Part shown: positions 1-5,627 of the stretch, piece by piece
Layout of the letters: every line of letters begins with the position of its first letter
How positions within the stretch are numbered: position 1 is the first letter of the stretch
Source: Rhizobacter sp.
Lineage (GTDB): Bacteria; Pseudomonadota; Gammaproteobacteria; Burkholderiales; Burkholderiaceae
Direction: 5' to 3'
Assembly (NCBI GenBank): GCA_014379885.1
Contig: JACMKW010000156.1
Coordinates: 1 to 5,627, forward strand
Length of the DNA: 5,627 nt
Notes under the pieces: model-generated
What the model saw: the letters and a program-made list of their open reading frames with translations, nothing else
What the model was told of the DNA's origin: nothing
Databases searched by the model: none
Made by a program: the position numbers and the translations under genes

Positions 1-149
1 CTGTCTTCGGGTGTGAGGGCGCCCTGCTCGATGCGATCGCGCAGCGCGAGCTGGTCGGGCGCGTGCCGCGCGCAGCCCACCAGGCCGACACACACCGCGC
101 CGACAAGCCATGCTCGCCCGATGTGGGTCACCAGGTCAGAACTTCGCAT
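1..149 (-). CDS. Predicted lipoprotein, N-terminal part (3' end outside window)
   Basis: About 49 residues are visible and the frame is open to the left edge. From the ATG at 149 it reads MRSSDLVTHIGRAWLVGAVC followed by VGLVGC and then ARHAPDQLALRDRIEQGALT. A basic N-region, a short hydrophobic core and LVGC (Cys26) form a lipobox for signal peptidase II. Residue +2 is Ala, so outer-membrane sorting is expected. The mature start looks helical and charged, possibly the beginning of a repeat or helical-hairpin protein, but too little is visible to name a family. The ATG overlaps the porin 3' end by 14 bases in another frame; an in-frame GTG at 131 would also keep the signal peptide. The overlap implies coupling with the porin, so it is probably an accessory of the same envelope system. 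Confidence 0.7.
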   Translation of the reverse strand, partial: MRSSDLVTHIGRAWLVGAVCVGLVGCARHAPDQLALRDRIEQGALTPED

Positions 150-1695
150 TGAGGTACACCTGCAAGGTGTTGATCGACAACGGCAGACCCGTGATCTCGC
201 GGCTGGAGAGCCAGCGTGCGTTGATCCAGGTGTTGCGGCTCAGACCGTACTGCGCACCCACGATGAAGCCCTTGTTGTTGGTGCCGCCCAGGTGGAAGTC
301 GGAATCGTTGAAGGCGTCCAGCGTGGCATCGGCTTCCAGGTAGCGGTAGGCCAGCGAGAGCTGCCAGTCGTTCTTGAGCAGCATGGCGGGCATGCCCACC
401 GCGACACGCATCATGTAGCCGGTGGTCTGCGGCCTCACATTCAGCCCGGAGCGCGCGAGCGCCTTGCTGCTGCTGAAGCCGATGTTGCGCACATAGTCGC
501 CACTGACGATCAGGTGAACCGGGTTGTAGAGGTTGAAGTCCACCGCACCGGTGAGGTTGAGCACCTGGTAGTCGGCAGCCAGGCCATACAGATTGGTGTT
601 GGGATTGCCGTCGTTGTCGATGTTGAAGAGCGTGTTGCCCTTCTGCCGGTAGTCGGGCGCGGTCTCGTTGGTGGTGGTGCTGTTGAAGGCATTGCGCACA
701 CCACTGATGTTGCGGTAGTCGTAAACGCCCAGCCCCACCTTGGCCCGCAGGTCGTTGCTCGGCACCCATTCCACACCGCCCTGTGCACCGATCAGCCACT
801 TGCTCTTGGCCTCGTTGCTGAGCGAGCTCTGCACCTCCTGCAGCGGAAACAGGCCCAAGGTGGCAAACGGTCGCCACACCCGGGTTGACGCCGTGGGGTC
901 TTCGTACTGCAGCGCAAGGCCGTCCAGGTTCAGGTCGTCGTCCCACACCAGGTCGGTGCTGAAAAACGGATTGGGCATGCGCCCGGCTGTGGTGGTCAAC
1001 CACGGCAGGAAGTCCTGTGAGCGGCCTTTGAGGAAAGCGCGATCGAGCGAGAAGTTGGACTTGTTGTTGAAGTTGCCCAGTGTCTGGTTGGTCGACACCG
1101 GTTCGAACTGGCTGCCGGTGGCCAGGCGCAAGCCGGCCGTGATGTCGGGGGTGACGCGCGCGGTGAAGCCGAAGCGGGCACGCAGGCGGGCGCGGTCGCG
1201 GTCTTCGAGGGTGTTGTCGATGTCCTGGCCTTGCACCTGGAAGAACACCTCGGGCGCATTGGATTCGGAGAACATGTCACGCTGGTAGCCCAGGCGCAGA
1301 TCACCCTCGAAACGGAACCGGTCCACCCACTCCGGCACTGCGTTCACGTCGCCCCAGCGCTCGGCCTTGGCCTGGGCCACCACCTCTTCGCGCACCTCGT
1401 CGGCGATCTGCTTGCGCACGGACTCGGGCACGAATTGCACGCGCACGGTGGACTGCTCGGTCTTCTTGGCCTCGGCAACCGACGCCTTGGCCTTGGCCTC
1501 GGCTTGTTTGACCAGCGCATCGGCCTTGTCGGCCGGCAACACGCCTTGCTGCACCAGTGCCTGGATGAGGTTGATCGTGGTTTGCTTGAGCGTTTCGAGG
1601 TCTTCTCGCTCGTCGGCATGGGCGGCACCGAGGCCAACGGTGATCAAGGCAGCCAGGGTCACTTGGCGCATGGCGTGGTGCAAAGGTCGTTTCAT
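136..1695 (-). CDS. Putative outer-membrane porin with N-terminal helical segment
   Basis: This 519-residue protein is predicted to be an outer-membrane beta-barrel. It has a signal peptide (1-27, cleavage after GAAHA before DEREDLE); a helical, probably coiled-coil segment (about 28-112, LKQTTINLIQALVQQGVLPA then an Ala/Lys/Glu-rich run); and a barrel region (about 122-519) of alternating amphipathic strands with aromatic girdles, such as FRFEGDLRLGYQRDMF, LRARFGFTARV and WQLSLAYRYLEADATLD. It ends in VYLNAKF, with the C-terminal phenylalanine expected for BAM-assembled barrels. The helix-then-barrel layout and the ALVQQGVLPADKADAL motif fit the 'putative porin' family (Porin_5 type) rather than classical 16-strand general porins or TonB-dependent receptors: no plug domain is seen. 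The ATG at 1695 keeps a basic N-region; M9 is a possible alternative start. It begins 50 bases after the TonB-like stop, and its stop overlaps the lipoprotein gene. The substrate is unknown. Confidence 0.85.
   Translation of the reverse strand: MKRPLHHAMRQVTLAALITVGLGAAHADEREDLETLKQTTINLIQALVQQGVLPADKADALVKQAEAKAKASVAEAKKTEQSTVRVQFVPESVRKQIADEVREEVVAQAKAERWGDVNAVPEWVDRFRFEGDLRLGYQRDMFSESNAPEVFFQVQGQDIDNTLEDRDRARLRARFGFTARVTPDITAGLRLATGSQFEPVSTNQTLGNFNNKSNFSLDRAFLKGRSQDFLPWLTTTAGRMPNPFFSTDLVWDDDLNLDGLALQYEDPTASTRVWRPFATLGLFPLQEVQSSLSNEAKSKWLIGAQGGVEWVPSNDLRAKVGLGVYDYRNISGVRNAFNSTTTNETAPDYRQKGNTLFNIDNDGNPNTNLYGLAADYQVLNLTGAVDFNLYNPVHLIVSGDYVRNIGFSSSKALARSGLNVRPQTTGYMMRVAVGMPAMLLKNDWQLSLAYRYLEADATLDAFNDSDFHLGGTNNKGFIVGAQYGLSRNTWINARWLSSREITGLPLSINTLQVYLNAKF
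157..161 (-). promoter_or_regulatory. Likely ribosome binding site of the left-edge lipoprotein gene
   Basis: AGGTG lies 7 bases upstream of the ATG at 149-147, inside the last codons of the porin gene. It supports that ATG over the downstream in-frame GTG at 131-129, which has no better site. Confidence 0.45.
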
Positions 1696-1701
1696 GGGAA
1701 G
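1688..1701. repeat. 14-base start-region repeat, copy at the porin gene
   Basis: CGTTTCATGGGAAG at 1688-1701 is repeated exactly at 4580-4593 over the exbB-fusion start. On the minus strand it reads CTTCCCATGAAACG, spanning the ATG in both genes. The copies flank the two signal-peptide-bearing genes that lack a clear Shine-Dalgarno. It may be a shared translation-initiation context or coincidence, since MKR is a common signal-peptide start. Confidence 0.5.
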
Positions 1702-1745
1702 TCTCGCAAGGGGCGGTGTTTGAATGGAACTCAGGACCGCGTGTG

Positions 1746-2426
1746 TCAGGAGCGGGTGGAGATGCGCAGTCGAATCGGTTGTGGCATGTCGCCCGGCGCG
1801 CCCTCGCGCACGGGTGGGAGGTTGCGCAGGGCAACGCGCAGCGCCTCGTCAAGTTCGGGTTTGTCGCCGGAGCCCACCAGCTCGACCCGGGTGACCAGAC
1901 CGCTGCTGTTGACCCACACATTGACCACGCGCTGGTACTCGGCGGCTTCGCGCAACTTCTTGTCGCGCTGCACGGCGTCGCTGATGCGGTCCTTCACCAG
2001 CGCGCCGTACCAGGCGAAGCGGTTGCCGCCACCGCCGCCACCACCGCTGCCGATCAGGTCGCCACCGCCCGGTTTGCCCACCAGACCGAAGTTGTCGCCA
2101 CCACCGCTGCCGGCGGCATCCACGCCCAGGTTCGGGCCCGGGGGCGGCGCCTCTGAAGGCTGGTCGGGTGCAGCCTCCGGCTTGGGCACGTCGATCTTTT
2201 CCTGCTTCTGCTCGGGTGGGGGCGGAGGCGGTGGTGTCTTGGGCGGGGGTGGCGGAGGCGGCGGTTTGAGCAGCGATATCTCCTGCACCGTGCGCTTCTT
2301 CGTCGGCTCGGTGGGTTTGGACATGACGCCATAGAGCCACACGGCGCCTGCGATCAACAGGGCCACCAGCAGCACCAGCGCTACCGCACGGCCATGGCGC
2401 CGCAGGAACGAATCGTCCGGTTTCAC
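1746..2426 (-). CDS. TonB-like energy transducer with polyproline and glycine-rich arms
   Basis: This 226-residue protein would carry ExbB/ExbD energy across the periplasm to an outer-membrane partner. In order: a basic N-terminus (FLRRHGR); one membrane helix (about 14-36, AVALVLLVALLIAGAVWLYG); a proline-rich arm (about 55-98) with runs of 8 and 7 prolines (55-62 and 65-71) and a Lys/Glu/Pro stretch; a glycine-rich segment (about 106-134); and a TonB-type C-terminal domain (about 135-226) with YQRVVNVWVNSSGLVTRVEL, then an LDEAL helix and a final PIRLRI strand. The canonical YP at the start of the E. coli domain is absent; RFAWYGALVKDRISDAV stands there instead, so the partner may not be a classical TonB-dependent receptor. 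The start is GTG inside a GTGA overlap with the exbD stop, which implies translational coupling; no strong separate Shine-Dalgarno is visible. Confidence 0.87.
   Translation of the reverse strand: MKPDDSFLRRHGRAVALVLLVALLIAGAVWLYGVMSKPTEPTKKRTVQEISLLKPPPPPPPPKTPPPPPPPEQKQEKIDVPKPEAAPDQPSEAPPPGPNLGVDAAGSGGGDNFGLVGKPGGGDLIGSGGGGGGGNRFAWYGALVKDRISDAVQRDKKLREAAEYQRVVNVWVNSSGLVTRVELVGSGDKPELDEALRVALRNLPPVREGAPGDMPQPIRLRISTRS
2036..2112. repeat. 17-base direct repeat inside the TonB-like gene's glycine-rich segment
   Basis: CGCCACCACCGCTGCCG occurs exactly at 2036-2052 and 2096-2112, 60 bases (20 codons) apart and in the same reading phase. Each copy encodes GSGGG on the minus strand. It probably arose by local duplication or simple-sequence expansion of the flexible linker, and it could allow linker-length change by recombination or slippage. 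Confidence 0.7.
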
Positions 2427-2833
2427 TTGACCAGCCGCTGCGTCACGAGGCCGATCTGGTTGAGTTCGAGTCGCCCCAACAGGTCGAGCACTTCAACCAC
2501 CTTCTCGTATTGCACGGCAGAGTCGCCCTTGACCACGATCGGGAACTCGGGCGTGCCCGCCTTGAACTGCAGCAGGCGCGCCTCCAGGTCGGCCAGCGTG
2601 GCCATGGGGTAGGCGTCCAGGTACAGCGCACCGGTCTCGGTGATGGTGATGGCACGCGTGGCCGGCTTGGCCAGGCTGGGGGTGTCGCTGGCCTTGGGCA
2701 GGTTCACCTTGATGCCCTGCACCGAGGCTGTCGTCATGAGAATGAAAATGACCAGCAGCACATACGACAGGTCCAACATCGGGGTGATGTTGATGTCGTC
2801 GTAGATCGCGCCGTCTTCCTGGGCTTTGGACAT
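2423..2833 (-). CDS. exbD: ExbD/TolR-type biopolymer transport protein
   Basis: This 136-residue single-pass inner-membrane protein has the normal length for ExbD. A short cytoplasmic N-terminus is followed by INITPMLDLSYVLLVIFILM (about 14-33), the family's membrane helix. D21 is at the position of the essential proton-carrying aspartate (D25 of E. coli ExbD). Residues about 45-136 form the periplasmic domain, with the usual VNLPKA lead-in, ITITETGALYLD and a terminal IGLVTQRLVK strand. It should pair with the ExbB module encoded 11 bases upstream to form the proton-motive stator. The start is set by a strong GAGGAG 7 bases before the ATG. The stop overlaps the next gene's GTG start (GTGA). 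ExbD is preferred over TolR because a TonB-like gene follows and no tolA, tolB or pal is present. Confidence 0.93.
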   Translation of the reverse strand: MSKAQEDGAIYDDINITPMLDLSYVLLVIFILMTTASVQGIKVNLPKASDTPSLAKPATRAITITETGALYLDAYPMATLADLEARLLQFKAGTPEFPIVVKGDSAVQYEKVVEVLDLLGRLELNQIGLVTQRLVK

Positions 2834-2840
2834 GTGTGTG

Positions 2841-2846
2841 CTCCTC
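2841..2846 (-). promoter_or_regulatory. Strong ribosome binding site of exbD
   Basis: GAGGAG lies 7 bases before the exbD ATG and overlaps the TGA stop of the exbB-fusion gene (2847-2845). It is the best Shine-Dalgarno sequence in the window, and it fixes the exbD start and suggests coupling to translation of the upstream gene. Confidence 0.8.
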
Positions 2847-4587
2847 AGTCGCCGTAGGTTTCGGCCATCTTGGTCACGAACTCGTCCACGAACACGTTCA
2901 TGTCGTTGGAGATCGACTTGATGCGCGTCTGCAGGTAGTTGTAGCCAAACAGCGCGGGAATCGCCACGCCCAGGCCGGCCACCGTGGCCACCAGCGCGGC
3001 GGCAATGCCGGGCGCAATCGCGTTCACGTTCACGTCGCCCGCCGCGGCAATGGCGGCGAAGGTGATCATCACGCCCACCACCGTGCCCAGCAGGCCCAGG
3101 AACGGGCCGCCCGAGATGGCGATGGTGAGCATCACCATGCCCTTGTCCAGACGCTGGCGTTCGCGCGTGAGCTGCGCGTCCAGGCTGGAGCGCACCGCGA
3201 GCATGGCGCGCTCGCCCACCGAAGGTGCCACCACGCCGCCGTGCTCCACCGTGGCGCCCGGTGAGCCGTCGGCATGAAAGCGCGACTTGAGTTCGCGCGC
3301 ACCGACCTGGAAGATGCGGTGCAGCGGCGAGTCCTTGTACTGATCGCCCTGCGAGGCAAGCTGGTCGAGATGGCTGGCGTGTACGGACGGGCCACCTTCG
3401 AGCGTGCGCAGCCGGGTGGCAAGCTGGTCAAAGGCCTCGGTGAACCGGGGATTGCTGCGGTCCTGGCGCGTCAGCAGCACCGCCTTGGCCCACATGATGT
3501 AGATCGCGATGAAGAACATGAACACGCAGATCACCACCACCACCCAGCCGTCAACGGTGAGGTTGTTCATGGTGGCCATGAAGTAACCGGTCTGTGCGCC
3601 CTGCTGGGTGGTCTCTTCCTCACCCATGCGCACCAACTTGCCCGCCTGGCCCTGGCTGTCGGCCTGCGCGGCGATCCATGCCTCGGGGCGCTGTTCGGTG
3701 GAGATCTGCACCTCGTCAATCTCGCCCACGAGGCCGGCGCCCACGCGCAGGGCGCCCGCGGGTGCAAAAGCAGTGGCGACATTGGCGACGGCTTTGCCGT
3801 CGACGTACAGCACGGCATTGGTTCCAGAGCTCACGGCCACATGGCGCCAGGCATTCAGCGCCAGAGGCGCCCCGCCCTGGGCCACCGTGCCGCCTGCGCT
3901 CAGCACCGGCACACCGCCACGCAGCGACAGCGTCAGGCCGCCAAAGGCCAGCAGCTCGCCATCGACCCGCTCCGGCTTGATCCAGGCCGAAAACGTGAAG
4001 CCGGTGGCCGCCTGCAACGTGGCGTCGCCGACCTGCAAGCCGCCGTCGGCATTAAGCCGCGCCGATCCACCGATCAGGCCACTGGGCACGAAGGTGGCTG
4101 TGCCACCCGACATGTGACGGCCTGCGGCGGTGGTGTCTTGCGGCAGGCCGCTGGCGTCACTGAGGTGGTACACGGCCCACTGCGCGGCGTCGTACAGGCC
4201 CGATGCCGGCACGGGTTGCGCCGATTCGTTGCCGTAGTACAGCCACACGTGCTGCACGGCGCTGCTCCCGGCCACGCGGGGCACCTGCACCCACACGAAG
4301 GCCAGTTCATTCGTGCTGTCGAAGCGCTCGATGTGGTGCGCGAGCACCGTCTTGTCGTCCTCGGCCACGAAACGCAGGTCGGAGCCGTTTTCGTTGGCTG
4401 CGATGAAGTCGAAGTTGCCGGTGGACAGGCGCACCAGCACCGGCACGCCCGTGGCCTCGGCCGTGATGCCGGCGGCCTGCGTGTCCAGCGTGATCTTCTT
4501 GCGGATCGTCCAGCCCTCGTCCCACCAGGCGTGGGCGGAGAGCGGCAACATCAACACGCAAAGGGCGAGAGCAAAAAAGCGTTTCAT
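2845..4587 (-). CDS. DUF2341-LamG-ExbB fusion: MotA/TolQ/ExbB-type proton channel with a large periplasmic sensor-like region
   Basis: This 580-residue inner-membrane proton-channel subunit should assemble with the ExbD and TonB-like products of the next two genes. Domains in order: a signal peptide (1-20, cleavage after SAHA); a DUF2341 domain (about 21-135, opening WWDEGWTIRKKITLD and containing VWLYYGNES); a LamG/concanavalin-like jellyroll (about 165-305, with FTFSAWIKPE, NAWRHVAV, LYVDGKAV and GEIDEVQIS); a linker; TM1 (about 347-368); a cytoplasmic segment (about 370-487); TM2 (about 491-513, GLLGTVVGVMITF); and TM3 (about 524-548, ALVATVAGLGVAIPALFGYN). T502 and T535 match the conserved channel threonines of ExbB TM2 and TM3. 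A cleaved signal followed by TM1 puts about 325 residues in the periplasm, which agrees with ExbB topology. Classical ExbB is about 240 residues, so the N-terminal half is extra. The start is the ATG preceding a clear signal peptide; upstream is CTTCCC with no Shine-Dalgarno. The LamG ligand is unknown. Confidence 0.9.
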   Translation of the reverse strand: MKRFFALALCVLMLPLSAHAWWDEGWTIRKKITLDTQAAGITAEATGVPVLVRLSTGNFDFIAANENGSDLRFVAEDDKTVLAHHIERFDSTNELAFVWVQVPRVAGSSAVQHVWLYYGNESAQPVPASGLYDAAQWAVYHLSDASGLPQDTTAAGRHMSGGTATFVPSGLIGGSARLNADGGLQVGDATLQAATGFTFSAWIKPERVDGELLAFGGLTLSLRGGVPVLSAGGTVAQGGAPLALNAWRHVAVSSGTNAVLYVDGKAVANVATAFAPAGALRVGAGLVGEIDEVQISTEQRPEAWIAAQADSQGQAGKLVRMGEEETTQQGAQTGYFMATMNNLTVDGWVVVVICVFMFFIAIYIMWAKAVLLTRQDRSNPRFTEAFDQLATRLRTLEGGPSVHASHLDQLASQGDQYKDSPLHRIFQVGARELKSRFHADGSPGATVEHGGVVAPSVGERAMLAVRSSLDAQLTRERQRLDKGMVMLTIAISGGPFLGLLGTVVGVMITFAAIAAAGDVNVNAIAPGIAAALVATVAGLGVAIPALFGYNYLQTRIKSISNDMNVFVDEFVTKMAETYGD

Positions 4588-4593
4588 GGGAAG
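4580..4593. repeat. 14-base start-region repeat, copy at the exbB-fusion gene
   Basis: This is the second exact copy of CGTTTCATGGGAAG, also placed over the start codon of a minus-strand gene and in the same position relative to the ATG as the copy at 1688-1701. The identity stops at both ends, so it is not part of a longer duplication. Confidence 0.5.
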
Positions 4594-4613
4594 ACAGAAA
4601 AGATGGCGTGCTG

Positions 4614-4626
4614 CCCGCGGCGCGGG
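4614..4626 (-). other. Small GC hairpin in the gap between the exoprotein gene and the exbB-fusion gene
   Basis: CCCGC and GCGGG form a perfect 5-bp stem with a 3-base loop (6 bp if the loop shrinks to one base). It sits in the 107-base gap (4588-4694), 26 bases upstream of the exbB-fusion start on the minus strand. A TTTT follows only after about 11 bases, so this is not a convincing Rho-independent terminator; a weak attenuator or RNA-processing site is possible. I see no good -35/-10 pair in the gap: a TTGTAA is present but no matching -10 lies at the right spacing. The exoprotein gene may therefore be co-transcribed with the downstream genes. Confidence 0.25.
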
Positions 4627-4694
4627 ACATGCACGAAAGGTACGAAGGAACGATGGCGGTGGCGTTACAAAAGTGGGAAGACCATCCGTTCGGA

Positions 4695-5627
4695 CTACTC
4701 GCCAAAGCCCAGCACGTCGACCCGCACCACCGATGGGCGCATCGCCGAAGCCATCTCTTGCGCAGCCTTGGCCGATTCGGCCGCCGCCTGGTTGAGCGCC
4801 TCGACCACCTTGCCGGTGTCGTCACCACCCGAGGTGGCGCCCGACGATGCCGCCGTGACAGCACTGGTGTCGGCGATGGGCGTACCCGCCGAGGTGCCCG
4901 AGACCGAGATGTTGTCGGCGCCCAGCACCACCAGCGCGGCGATGTTGAGGTTGCCGGCACGGATGCCGGCGTCGCCCGCGTTGACCGTGCCTTTGGGGGC
5001 GATCAGGTCGACGTCGCCAGCGACCACGCCGCCGGACGACAGGGCACCGATGCCGCTGCCCGACACCGCGCCCTGCAGAACCTGCGTGACATTGCCCTTG
5101 TCGTCCACCGTGATCAGCGGCGGGGGCACGGCCGTGGCCGTCTTCTTGCCCTTGCCGGCGTCGATGTCGCCTTCGCTGGACCACAGCAACACGTCGCCAC
5201 CACCCACGGTGAGAATGCGCGACTGGTTGACCAGCATGTCGTCGCGGGCGAAGCCCCGCACCGTGCCTTCAGCCGCCGCCACGACGCCCAGCACATTGCT
5301 GCCGGTCTTCACCAAGTCTGCCGGGGTGTTGGCCAGGCCGACGATCAGATTGCCCCCGGGGATGAGGAACTCGATGTTGCCGTTGCGCTCGGTCTTGATG
5401 CGGCTCGCGAACAGATCGATATTGCCGACGTAGGCGGCACCCGCACCGCCCGCGGTGGTGTCGGAAACGCCAGGGAACAACACCTCCAGAGCCGCGTAGC
5501 CCCGGCCGTAGTCGCCCGCGAACCCGCTGCTGATTTGGTTGGAGTCGCGGCCGGTGGTGCGCAGCGCGGTGAACACCATGCTGCGCACGCGCTCGCGCTG
5601 CGCTTCGGGTGTGAGGCCTGCCACCGC
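4695..5627 (-). CDS. Filamentous haemagglutinin-family exoprotein, C-terminal part (DUF3739-like), 5' end outside window
   Basis: The frame is open to the right edge and ends at a TAG (4697-4695), so the visible 310 residues are only the C-terminus; a GTG near the edge is not a plausible start. Visible parts, counted from the edge, are: a helical stretch with TPEAQRERVRSMVFTALR (about 6-23); short beta-type repeats rich in G, N, D and V (about 65-240), including GNIEFLIPGGNLIVGLAN and GGGDVLLWSSEGDIDAGKGK followed by a PPP; a Ser/Ala/Thr/Gly linker (about 244-270); an Ala/Glu-rich helix (about 272-296); and a hydrophobic tail ending VRVDVLGFGE. The GGGD-LLWSS-GDIDAGKG signature is what I associate with the DUF3739 region at the end of large filamentous haemagglutinin-like proteins, which are normally exported by two-partner secretion. 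No TpsB partner is visible. The likely role is a surface or secreted adhesin-like beta-helix protein. The family call is fairly secure; the cargo function is unknown. Confidence 0.8.
   Translation of the reverse strand, partial: AVAGLTPEAQRERVRSMVFTALRTTGRDSNQISSGFAGDYGRGYAALEVLFPGVSDTTAGGAGAAYVGNIDLFASRIKTERNGNIEFLIPGGNLIVGLANTPADLVKTGSNVLGVVAAAEGTVRGFARDDMLVNQSRILTVGGGDVLLWSSEGDIDAGKGKKTATAVPPPLITVDDKGNVTQVLQGAVSGSGIGALSSGGVVAGDVDLIAPKGTVNAGDAGIRAGNLNIAALVVLGADNISVSGTSAGTPIADTSAVTAASSGATSGGDDTGKVVEALNQAAAESAKAAQEMASAMRPSVVRVDVLGFGE

Noticed and set aside
13..888. A 291-codon plus-strand open frame opposite the porin barrel
   Set aside because: It is antisense to a clear beta-barrel with a signal peptide and a terminal Phe; the translation has no recognisable motif.
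2133..2264. The G-rich run (plus strand) as a stand-alone G-quadruplex or tandem-repeat element
   Set aside because: It is explained by the proline codons of the TonB-like arm; quadruplex formation is possible but not supported beyond composition.
1231..2334. A 367-codon plus-strand open frame opposite the porin start and the TonB-like gene
   Set aside because: Low-complexity Leu/Gly/His and Pro/Gly runs mirror the repeats of the minus-strand genes; no family features and no ribosome binding site of note.
4614..4626. A Rho-independent terminator between the exoprotein and exbB-fusion genes
   Set aside because: The stem is only 5-6 bp and is not followed directly by a T-run; listed only as a weak hairpin.
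4627..4694. A sigma-70 promoter for the exbB-fusion operon beginning with TTGTAA
   Set aside because: No acceptable -10 hexamer lies 16-18 bases downstream; the match is too weak to annotate.
3274..5433. A 719-codon open frame on the plus strand running antisense to the exoprotein end, the intergenic gap and most of the exbB fusion
   Set aside because: It is a by-product of G/C-rich third positions in the minus-strand genes. Its translation is rich in His, Arg and Gly with no domain or signal, it crosses the intergenic gap, and the opposite strand encodes well-recognised families.
5..5619. CTTCGGGTGTGAGG appears near both window ends (about 5-18 and 5605-5618), hinting at a flanking repeat
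   Set aside because: Each copy encodes the common tripeptide LTPE-type sequence in two unrelated genes; identity stops immediately outside, so it is most likely coincidence rather than an attachment site or element end.

Overview
This is a GC-rich bacterial window in which every supported gene lies on the minus strand, so transcription runs from right to left. Base composition, codon usage (strong G/C in third positions) and gene families suggest a betaproteobacterium of the order Burkholderiales, possibly Comamonadaceae-like. That placement is inferred from style and gene content only; no marker gene is present.

Layout in transcription order. (1) 5627-4695: the C-terminal 310 residues of a very large filamentous-haemagglutinin-type exoprotein with a DUF3739-like C-terminal region; its start lies beyond the right edge. 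(2) 4694-4588: a 107-base gap with one small GC hairpin and no convincing promoter or terminator. (3) 4587-2845: a 580-residue fusion with a signal peptide, a DUF2341 domain, a LamG/concanavalin-like domain and a complete ExbB/TolQ/MotA-type proton-channel module. (4) 2833-2423: an ExbD-type protein. (5) 2426-1746: a TonB-like energy transducer with a GTG start overlapping the exbD stop. (6) 1695-136: a 519-residue putative outer-membrane porin with an N-terminal helical segment. (7) 149-1: the start of a lipoprotein gene overlapping the porin stop; the rest lies beyond the left edge.

The ExbB-ExbD-TonB set would form an inner-membrane motor driven by the proton gradient, with a proline-rich arm reaching across the periplasm. 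No TonB-dependent receptor with a plug domain is visible. The motor instead sits between a giant secreted adhesin-like protein and a porin plus lipoprotein. The motor subunit carries about 325 periplasmic residues with a ligand-binding-type fold. The tight spacing (11-base gap, 4-base overlap, 50-base gap, 14-base overlap) implies one operon from gene 3 to gene 7, possibly including gene 1. The working hypothesis is an energised envelope apparatus dedicated to exporting, maturing or anchoring the filamentous protein. This is inferred from context and is not shown by the sequence.
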